Source: Letharia columbiana (Eukaryota > Ascomycota > Lecanoromycetes > Lecanorales > Parmeliaceae). Taken from it: 64,000 bases of DNA. This document shows, piece after piece, positions 51,190 through 61,757 of the stretch (the stretch's first letter is position 1; each line of letters starts with the position of its first letter). The position numbers and the translations under genes are program-made. The notes beneath the pieces are model-generated. The model saw nothing but the letters and a program-made list of their open reading frames with translations, searched no databases and was not told the DNA's origin. The DNA lies in assembly GCF_014066305.1 (NCBI RefSeq), contig NW_023501038.1, positions 124,001 through 188,000 on the forward strand, in the 5' to 3' direction.

Positions 51190-54100
51190 TAAATCCTTTA
51201 TATTCTCTAAATCTTTTATCTTATATTATATATTATAGATTTTTCTCTAATTTTTTTATTTTACTAGATATTTTATAATATCTTTCTTATCTTTACTTTC
51301 TCGATTTAAAGATCGATTAATATATTAATTAGCTAATTTTTAAATCTCGTAGTAATTCTTAATTATAAGCTTCTTCTAATTAAATATAGAAATTTATTCT
51401 TTCTTATAAGATTAATAGTAAAGATCTTCTTTTTTAGGCGTAGACTTAAATATTATAATTAAGATAATAGAGTAAATCTTCTAAATAGCTAGAAGATTAA
51501 GTCTATAAACTAGATTTTTAATTTATTTAAAAATAATAAAAAATCTAGCTCTCTAATTTAAAAGTTTTATATTCTTAAATTTAAAAAGATAATATCTCTT
51601 ATAAAGCTTAATAAAAGCTTTATTTTCTTTCTTTATAATTAAAGCTTTATACTTTAAATTATATCTAAATTATATATTAATTATCGCGAAAATTAAGATA
51701 TCTAAAGATTTTTATTAATATTAAGTATAATTATTTATAATATCTATCTAATCTTTTACTAAGATATTCGTTATATCGAATTTATCGTTAAATTTTATAC
51801 TATATATAACCTTATTAAGAGTCTTTTCTATCGATATATTTATAAAGTTATTAAGGCTATCTCTAAGGTGTATAGAGAATTTATCTTAGAGATTATCGAG
51901 AATATAAGAAATATAAAATTTTAAAGTAATCTCTATTATCTAATTAGTTCGCTTAAATTAATTATTAATTTATAAATAATAAGTAGTAGAGATAAGAAGC
52001 TTTATTCTTAAGATTCTAAAGATAGCTTTCTAAAGATTTAAAAGGAATTTTAAATCTTTATCTAAAATAATAGCTTTAGAGATTTTCTAGTTAATAAGAA
52101 TAAGAAGTAAGACTTCTATCTATTTAATAGTATTTTATATATCTTTTCTTAATATAGATATATTTCTTTTAAAAAACTTATTAGTAATAGTTATTATTAC
52201 GTTAAATCTATTTTCTAGAAATAATAGTATTAGAATAAAATTAATAGTAATTATATAAAAAATTAAAAAAGAAGTTATAATAAGTTTAAGATTTTTATAT
52301 AAGATATATCTTATAATTTAATTTAGTTAATACTTCGAATAATAAATAATATAGCGCTTTAAGCGCCGAGTTAAATATCTTATATAATAAGTTTTTATAA
52401 TTCTCTTATATAATCTATAAAAATTAATATAATTATAATTATTATAAGTAAGCTTAAAAATCTTCTATTCCGCCTTTTTTAAAATATAAAGCTATTTTTA
52501 CTCGTTAAACTTATCTTAATAATAAATAATTTTATCTCGAAGTAGAAATTATATATTCGAGAATTTAATATATTTTATAAACTCTTATTTCTCGAGAAGC
52601 TATATCTTTTAAGCGACGAGAGTATTAAGAATCTTTAATTATTTTTTATTCTCTTAATAGTTAAGTATAAGTTTAATACGAAATTTCTTAAATATTTCTA
52701 CGAGTGTTAAGTTATATATAAGAATCTTATTAAGAATTCCTAGATTTTAGACGTTAAATTTCTCTTTTTATTTATAAAGTAATCTAGATAAAGCGTCGAA
52801 GATTATATTTTACTTATCGAGTCTCTATTATATATTTAAATTAAATTAAAAAGCGTATTATAAAGTATATAAAAATCGTAAATTTATTTAATTAGAGAAT
52901 AAAGAAGAAAGTATAGTTTAATAAGTAATATCGGTGATAGTCGAGTAATTTATAAAAACGATAATCTTCTTTCTTATTCTTTAACTTAGTATATAAAGAA
53001 TTTTCTTTAAAATTTAAATTAAAATAATTATTTTTAATTTTATTAATTAATAATATAACTCTATAATATTTAAAAGCTTAAATAAAAATATAATAAGTTA
53101 AATATTTATTTAAGAAAAAGAATTTTCTTAAGAATTATCTATTATATAATATACTATAACTTCGAAATTATACTTTAATATAAAATTAATAACTAACGTT
53201 ATAATAATATAAATAAATTTTTATAATTAATACTTACTATAAAATACGAAAAGTCTTTACTTCTTTTTCGATAGAGGTTATCTTTATAGTTTTTAAGAAA
53301 TTTCTATAAAGATAATCGCCTAAGACTGAAGATCGCTTTAAGAGTTTTATCTTTAAGTATTATAGTAATTTAGAAATCTAAGTAAAATATCTAATATTTC
53401 TTTATAATTAATTCGCTATTTCTATATAGATTTCGAGTATTTTTAAAGTAGTAGAAAATTATATTTCTTTAATTGCTATAACTTTTTTCTTAATAATAAT
53501 AAGATTAAATCTATCTACCTTCTATTCTAGAAGTATAATTAACGAGTATTTAAAATAGAATTTCTTAGATTTAAAAGTAATTTTAAGTTTTATAAAGAGG
53601 CGAAAGATTATTCTTAAATACTCGAAATAATCTTTTATACTTTAAGAAAAAATAATAATATTATCTATATAGTATCTAGTAAAGTAATAATATAAATAAA
53701 GAAAGTTATTTATTTTTCTCTAAACGTAAGATATTAAGTTCTTAAAACTTATTACTATTATATTAAAGTGCTTCAATTCTTAATAAGATATTATAATAAA
53801 TCGTTATTAATAATCTTTTTTTATTAAAAAAAAAATTATTTACTATAATTAATTATATTAATAAAAATATATTTTTAAATAATTATAACTATATTATTCT
53901 ATAGAGAAAGAGAATAATTATCGAGAATTATAATCTTATTAAAGCCTCTGATATTAATAACGACTCTTTTCTTTTACTTAGATATTTTCTTAGACCTAAT
54001 ATAGACTATCTTATAAACTATAAAAATAGAGAAAATAAAAAAAGTTAATTCCTTAGACCAGCTTATCTTATCTTATATATATATTTTATTAAACTTTTTA

Positions 54101-54600
54101 TTAATAAGCTTACGATCTTTTAGAGTTAAGAAATAAATCTTATTTTTTAACTTTATTAAGAAAGATTATTAGTCCGTAGTAATTAACATCTATAATTACT
54201 CCGCTTTAGAAAGATTAATAATATCGCTAAAGTCTTTTTAGATGCGAGGGTTTTCTTCTAAGATACTTTATATTATATTAATATATTTCTATTTTCTATA
54301 AATAGTAATTTTATTAGATAATCGCGTTTTTAAAATAAGAATTATAGTTACTTTTTCGATAACTAACTTTAATATAATAAAATTAGTAAATTCCTCGAGT
54401 ATAGATTCTTTATTTTTTAATATCTTAACTATTAAAGAGTAATTCTCTATTTAAATCGAGTAATCTTCTTTAGCTTTATATTTAATTACGAAGTTAATTC
54501 TATAATAGCGAGGTATTATAAATAAAGTAATACTATTATTTCGAATAGAAATAAAGTTAAAATTTACGTTTATAAGATATATATAAACTTTATTTATTTT
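51190..54600 (-). pseudogene. pol: Element C pol: reverse transcriptase, integrase, chromodomain (RIP-destroyed)
   Basis: On minus, the RT active site reads YIDNIIIF at 53671-53648 (YIDD with the second Asp now Asn), followed by a VFRLFIKLKITF-type thumb start. The sequence after it (ILLEQRVDRF..., about 53540) fits the RT connection of fungal Gypsy elements. The integrase C-terminal GPY/F-like region (KALIIKKENKAFIKLYKRYYL...) is at about 51670-51560. A chromodomain (KYLVK..., ...YKIKDLENIKDLI) lies at about 51330-51190. The catalytic integrase core was not read in detail. TAA/TAG stops throughout. Confidence 0.78.
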
Positions 54601-57600
54601 TAGTTCGAAAAGAAAATTCTAGTTAGAAAGTAAATTCTTACCTCGTAAAGATATAGTAATAAATTTAATAAATTTTAAAGAAATAACTTAATATTATTTC
54701 GATTTTATAATTTATTAAATTTTTATATTATCTTTAATAGTAGCTTATATCGATATAGCGATATTTCTATATTTAATAAAAATTACTTTCTTCTATAGAA
54801 GATCGATTACTACTTCTTCTAAACCGAGTATATTTACTTTTATTAAAAGATTTATTTTAAGATTATTTATAATATATATATCTCGAGTAAATTTAATTAT
54901 AATAAATTTTTCTTTTAAAGTTTTATCTTTTATAAAAAAAGAAAGAGTAATCTATTTATTAATAAAATACTAGTTTAAACTAATTTCATATAAAATAATC
55001 GAAGCTATATATTTCTTAATAGAGAATAAAGATATTAATCTCTTTAAGAAAACTCGATCTTTTATATTTATTAGATATTCGATATTTAAATATTCTAATT
55101 TTAACGAAGCTTTTAAAGAAAGACTAAATAATTTAATAAAATAATACTATAATCGAAAGATTATTCTATTATTCGAATTCGCGAATATTATAAACTCGAT
55201 TAATTCGAGTTTCTTAGAAATAAACGTTTTTTCTAATAGTATTTTCTTAGAGATCTATATTAACTTCTCTAATAGCAAGTTAAATATAGAATTCTTCTTT
55301 CTAGAAATCTTTCTAATATTCTTTAAAGAGGCTATTTAATAATAAGATTTCTTTTTAAAATAAGTATATAACTAATTATTAGATAAAAACTTTTTTTAAT
55401 ATTTTCGATAAACTAGCGAATCTCTTATTTTACTTATAATAATATAATAAATAATCGAGATAAATTTAATATCGACTTTCTCGTTCTTATAATTAGATTT
55501 CTTATCTTCTAAAGTCTTATTCTTATATATATTATAAAAATAATAATTATTATTTATATAATATATTAAAGAATTCTATAAGTATATAAGATTATAGTCT
55601 CTATAATAGCTCTTAGAAATAAAGCTCTCGTTTTTAAGATCGTAAAAGTATACTTTCTATAGGGGTTAAGATATAAATATTTCCGTAAATTCTTAATTAT
55701 TATATCTCTAATTATCGTTATATTATCTAATTAAATAAAATAAATATCTATTATAATTCTAATAATTTATTTAATTTAAATACTATAACTAATTTAATTA
55801 GACGTTTTTAATTATAATTATAAATAGCTACTTAAGAGCTAATAGAATATCTCTTAAAGTTTAATTTTTTAAAGTTATAGTTAAAGTTTAAGTCTAAGTT
55901 TAAGTCTAAAATAAAGTTAATAAGAATTACTATTTAAATAGCTATATATAAGAAGATACTTAATTATCTTAATTCTATTAATAAAGCGTATAAGTTTAAA
56001 AAGTATAAGAGGGATATATAGGAAAATTCGACTATTATTAATATTTATAGTCTAGATATAACGATTTTAATTAATAAGAATAAGTATTATATATTTATAA
56101 ATCTATTATAAAAGAGCGAGAAGAAAGAAATAATCGCTTTTAAGCTTTTTAAAATCTATCTTATTATTTTCTAAAGAAAGATCTATCTTTATTAAATCGT
56201 TATTTATAATCTTAATCTTTATCTCTCTCTTATTCTCGATCTCGAACTTTCTTTCGTATATTTTTATATTATAACTTCTTTTATTAATTAAGATAATATT
56301 ATAACTTCTTTCTATTATTAAGCTTCTTTATAAATTTATAAAGCGTAATCTAAGAAGTTAAAGAAGATATAATAGTTTATAATTTAATTTTTAAGTAATT
56401 TCACATCTAAATAGCTTAAGCGTGCTTTTTAGAGATTTCTATTTATACGATATACTTAAAAACGCTCTATATATAACTTACGAAATTATATCTACTATTA
56501 ATATTATTAAAAATATAAACTTATTTTATAAATTAATTTAGAGTTAAGAATATAAATATTTTAAAATAATCTTATAATTAAATAAGCGTTTTTCTTAATT
56601 CTATTTAAAGTTATATTATTACATTTTTTTTATTTTAAAATAGAGTATTTAGTTATTAGAATAAAGTAGCTTTTTAAAAATAAGTTAAGAGATTTATATA
56701 TATAATATTCTTTTTTTTAATTATAGCGTAGTCTTTTATACGCTAATAGAAAGAATATACTTCTCGATATATAGTTTCTTTACTATTAAAAATATTATTA
56801 TTAATATTATATAATTCTTTAAAGTCTAGATAAAAGAATTCTAGATTAAGAATATAGAAATTATTATTAGATCCTCTCGAAGTAACTTATTTAGAAGATT
56901 TTAAAAGACTTTATAAACTTATTAGATCTATAATATTAGATATAAATTATAATTTTTTATAATTATTTATATAGCTTATAGTATAATCTATTATATTATT
57001 AAATTTACTTTTATAGATAAAGGCGATATTTATTAAGGACTCTCTTAATTTTATAAAAGCTAATTTTCGTTAGAATTAAATCTTAAAGCGGTATTTTCTA
57101 AGTTAAAAGCTTTTAACTAATTAAAAGCTAATCTATTAAATCTATTATTAGAAAATCCTATACTTAAAAAATTTCCATATTCTTTATTACTATTTCTCGA
57201 TATCTTATTAAATATAGCTTAATTTAATAAAAAGAGAATCTTATTTATTAAGTTCATAGCTATATAAAGATCTCGAGAATTTAATATACTTAACTTTTTT
57301 AGAGCCTAGTTTATTTTTAATATAGAATTTAAAAGCGATAAGAAGAAAGATAGGGATCGAGATTAATAAAGAGATTAAGATCTTTATATAAAAGTTATAA
57401 ATAATAATAATAAAAAATTAGTAAATCTTTTTTCTTTATCTTTATTAAGTTTAAAAAAAGTTCTATTATTAAAATAAGAAGATTAGATTATCTTAAGAAA
57501 AGAAGAAGATAATAACTTTAAGAAAGCGTTTATATAATCTTTTAAGTCGAGGCTTAAATTCTTAAAAATAGAGATATTCTTAGACTTAAGGCGAGTTATT

Positions 57601-58260
57601 TTAGCTTATTAAATAAGAAAGTAATTACTATTTATATAATAATAAACTTCTTATATAAAGATAGTAACTACTTCTATTAGAGTACTCGTAAATTTAAAAT
57701 TATAATTTTAGAAAAGAGGATAAATAAGAGGTTTCTCTAATTAAGTAGTCTTCGAAGGAGAGATTAAGTTAATACTCTAAGATCGATCTCGTTAAATATA
57801 TAAATCTTAATTATAAGTCTATATAATCGATTTAATAATTTAACGATAATTCTTATTAAGAATCTATTTATAAAGTTTAGAATTTTTTATTAAGAAAGCT
57901 TGAAATTAAAAGATAAGTGAAATCGTTAAATCTAATAAAATAGGTTTTCTAACTTCGTTAATTATAAATAATTATACTCTATTATAAAAAGGTATAAAGA
58001 GAATATAAAAAGAAAGATTTATCGAGAAAGAAGAAAAGTGTTAAAAATAAGAGATTAATTTTTTTTAAGAGAAGGAAAGTTATTTAAAAAGATGGGGGGA
58101 ATTAAGTAGCTTTTATAGCGATTCTTTCTTTTAGAAAAAGATTCTTTCTTAAAGAAAGTAATAGAAGTAAAATTTCTTAGTATAAGAATAGTGTCTTTAA
58201 TACGGAAAATGATAAGGATAGTAATTAAAGAATATAGGAAAGTCGTATATTACTATTAAT
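54600..58260 (-). pseudogene. Presumed gag and protease region of element C
   Basis: Lies between the 5' LTR and RT on minus, where gag and protease belong. Long stretches read as Lys/Glu-rich protein, and a possible CCHC-like stretch lies near 55560. I could not fix start, stop or a protease motif. The call rests mostly on position. Non-functional. Confidence 0.4.
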
Positions 58261-58488
58261 TATTAGGGATACTATATAAGAAGTATATATATATTTCTAA
58301 AAAGGAGTTTTACGAAGAAGGGAAAGGTATTTCTTAGTTCTAATTATAATTGATTAATAAAGCTTAAGCTATAAACGTTCTCGAAGAAAGAAAAGAAAGC
58401 GATATGCCAAGTTACGCTAGTAAGGTTTCTCGAAGAAAGAAAAGAAAGTAATATATTAAGTTCTTACGCTATGTCGGGAACGTAATAA
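58261..58488 (-). repeat. 5' LTR of element C
   Basis: 228 bp, paired with 41216-41441. TSD ataat at 58489-58493. Confidence 0.9.
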
Positions 58489-60890
58489 TAATAAATTATT
58501 ATCGTAAAGCTCTAACTCTTAAAGTTATCGATATCGATATAGAGATAATAACTTCGATTATAGTATATAAGAAAGATTAGACTATCGAACGTCTTCTAAA
58601 GCTCTTAATATATCTAGATTTCTACTTCTATAGAATTCTTAATCTATAATTTTATCGATTATTATTTTCTAGCTAAACCGCTAACTTAATTATCTTTCTT
58701 CGTTATTAATAAGTTTTAAATAAATTAAGTTTTTTATTTTTATAATAGCTTCGAGATCTAAGTATAGCGATATATCGATAAGTATAATTATTCTATTAGA
58801 TCTAAATAAATCTTAAGATCTTAAAGACTTTATAAAAAATTAAGCGCCTTTATAGCTTAGATTTTATTTATTAAGATAAATATTTCTAGACTATCTATAT
58901 ACTAACTAAGAAGTATTATAAATAAATATCTTAGAAAGAATTTCTTAAGATTAAGGCTAACTCGACGTTATTAAAAAAATATAAATAATTTTTATAGATA
59001 GTCGAGATACTTCGCTAAGGTATAAGAAAAGGCGATTATATCGTTAATATATACTTTAGCGAAATCTTATAAAGGCTTTAATATCTTATCGATCTAGCGT
59101 TATATATATAATAGCGATTTTTTATAATTTATTAAGACTATATTTAACTACTCTTACTTATAATAAGATACTATTATAAACTTATATTAATTAAGAATTT
59201 TTATAAGAAATTAATAGAACTAGTCGATAGCGTTAATTATTAAAATATATCGATATTTAATTATAGAGCTAATAATATCTAATTATAGTAATATAGAATA
59301 GCTATTAAATTTTATAATTTTATCTAAGCCTCTAATATTAATAATAATATATTCTTTTTTATTAGAAGAAGTATTACGCTAAATTATAAAATATAAATAA
59401 CTATATTTTATAAACTAGTTCGATTATATTATTTTCTTCTATTTATATAATTTATCGAATATTTTATTAATAGCTTCGCGATTCTTCTAGTTAAGCGAAT
59501 ATACTCTAGATAATTTAAAATTAACTTCTAATTTTAAGAGAATTAATATTTATTCTTTCTCGAGGATATTAATAGTAATATCTTAATTTATTTAAATCTT
59601 AGAAAATTCTATAGCTACTATAGTAATTTAAGAAATCTCTTTTTAAGTACTATTATAGACGGTAATTTCGTTAAAAAGCATATGCTCGTAAAAAGAATCG
59701 ACTATCGAAGAAACGAGATTCTTGATAGAAGAATAAGAATTCTCGTATTTAGATAATGATTCGGAAGTTATATAGGCTATAACTTCGACTACTATCTCGA
59801 GTAATTTTTTAATAATTCTAGATTTCTATAACTACTTAGATCTTCTAGATATTTATTTATTAATAGTAAGAAGTACGGCCTTAAATATTATTAGAAAGTA
59901 TTTCTCTTTATAAAACTTAATTATAGAGTTAAGGCGAGTTCTTCGAGTAATCTATATTAATCTATTTAAGATATTACGAAGTTATATAAAGAAAAGAGAT
60001 ATATCGACTATATAAGCGAATACGCCTTTATCTTAACTAAGATCTTATTTATATTAAGACTTAAATAAGAGGTTTTTATTATTTAAGAGAATATCGCGAT
60101 ATATTATTAATATTAATATCGTAAATAAAGCTAATATTATAACTATTTCTATAATATAAATTATTCGATATATTCTAGAATTTTTCTTAATAATAACTTT
60201 AATCTTAATAGTAAGATCTTAATAAATATTAATAAATATTATTTCGTTTATAAGATTAAATTAAATTTTTTATAATATAAGAATATTATTATTAATTAGT
60301 ATATTAGTCTTTAGATTATCAACTATATAAGCTTCTATAATTATTTTTATAAATATTTAAAAGCCGTTAAGTAGCTTTTCTTTTATATATGTTATTACTA
60401 TAATAAACTCGTTAATATTATATATAGTACTTCTAAGACCTCTAACGCGTATAGAGAATAATATCTTCGAAATCTTTACTCGATAGTCTCGATTAAAAAA
60501 AATGATTATAAATTTAATTTATAGATCTTTACTCGTATTATTATAATAAGCTATTATAATTTTATAATTTTATAATTTTATTTATCTTTATATTTATTAA
60601 AAAGATATCTTAATAAAAATCTTAATTTAATATTATAAGTAGTTACTTCTAAGATAAAAGAATAGTTATACGATATAAAGAAAACGTATTTATAAAGAAA
60701 GATAATTCTTTAATTAATATAAGCTAGTTAATATCTAAAAGCTATAAATAAAAAAGCTAAAGAAAACTATATCTCGTTAAGTTACGCTAAGAACGTAATA
60801 TTTATCTTATCTTTTTCTTTTTTTAAATATTAAAACGATATTAAAACGATTTTAGATATATTAATAAATACTAGAGTAAAAAAATTCCAT
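58489..60890 (-). pseudogene. Element D 5' part: RT and upstream region (RIP-destroyed)
   Basis: On minus, NIRGLDKI followed by a YISxIDA-like segment (about 59340-59150) is the start of a Ty3/Gypsy reverse transcriptase. The VELALILRNSF thumb-like text (about 58970-58940) lies before the break made by element C. The 1.5 kb to the right should hold gag and protease, but no knuckle was confirmed. No 5' LTR was found before the composition changes near 60900, so element D is probably truncated there. Confidence 0.65.
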
Positions 60891-61757
60891 TTACTATTAT
60901 AATTTCATGAAGTCTGGAATTATGAAAGTGCGAATTTTATAAACTGCATTTCCGAGTAGGAAGGTCCACTAGCGCCTTGACGTTTGTGCTTTTTCCCCAC
61001 GTGAATTCTCCCCACAAGCCGCGTGGTACCTGCGTCAGATCGTCGACGGCGAGCATGCTCACATCATTCATGTGCTTGATAACTCTTTGACATTGACTTC
61101 TCATACGAAATTGGAGAGCTTTGACAATTTCTCATGTATTTGTCCTCCGATTTTCTCCAGCGCACGGGGGCTTTCAAGAATAGTAGCATTGTTGACGAGA
61201 GTCGTGGTACGAGAGTTGGACAGACATGAAATGAATGCGCATTGAAGGGAGTCGAAGATCTGGAACAACAGAGAGCGCGCGGTGGTGCGTTTTGTTGGAG
61301 CTCGTGCTTTTTCAAACAAGCGGCTTGGCATTTCGCGAAACCATATCCTGCCGGTCTCAGCCCGAGGGCCACTCTACAACACCCGCCTTCTCAGCCTTTG
61401 CCATACAAATAGTCATCTCTTCGCGCTCTGGATCGCTGTCTAATGTGCTCAGACTCTCTATGGTATCTACTTTTTCCATGATCTGAACCTCAACTTCCAA
61501 TCTTACTCGTACCCGGATCCGTCTTGCAACTACTCACCCTCGCTCATTTTACTCATCCGTGGCTTTCGTTGCTATGTTTTTCTAGTAGCTTAAGCCAGAG
61601 TACCCAAGTCAAGTGACATTCGCTCGACGAAGATGCGATGCGAAACCTCTCTCGGAGATCTCAAAACTTCAGCTAGAAACCCTAACACAGGTGGCACAAA
61701 CTAGGAAAAGGCTATCTAACCCAGACCTGACCGGCCCATCGCCGGGTCTTTCACATA
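60891..61757 (+). promoter_or_regulatory. Intergenic/upstream region of the YTA7-like gene
   Basis: Composition returns to normal within a few bases of 60,900. No convincing gene: the ORFs on both strands here lack domains and overlap each other. A CT-rich tract (about 61490-61570) resembles fungal core promoters or 5' leaders. The perfect palindrome TTTCGCGAAA at 61331-61340 contains a CGCGAAA core in both orientations (the Swi4/SBF-type CRCGAAA cell-cycle box, or E2F-like). CACGTG lies at about 61000. An in-frame TGA at 61728-61730 closes the frame upstream of the chosen ATG. Confidence 0.55.

Larger units (their letters stand above)
41216..58488 (-). mobile_element. Element C, Ty3/Gypsy chromovirus with an extra downstream reading frame
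   Basis: Direct LTRs of 226 and 228 bp (41216-41441 and 58261-58488) and the TSD ataat at 41211-41215 and 58489-58493. The family 1 copy 42605-49699 is nested inside. Without it, element C is about 10.2 kb. RT, integrase and chromodomain read on minus, so 58261-58488 is the 5' LTR. Consistently, a purine-rich tract (aagagagaataac on minus) borders the left LTR. It was inserted into element D between its RT and integrase regions. Confidence 0.9.

Noticed and set aside
1..60900. CRISPR arrays, bacterial operons or prophage
   Set aside because: No spacer-repeat pattern; all direct repeats are explained as LTRs or minisatellites, and the gene at the right is eukaryotic with a splice site.
61064..61486. 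Overlapping ORFs of 76-102 codons on both strands upstream of the YTA7-like gene
   Set aside because: They overlap one another in different frames, lack recognisable domains and sit in a promoter-like region; most likely chance ORFs in normal-composition DNA.
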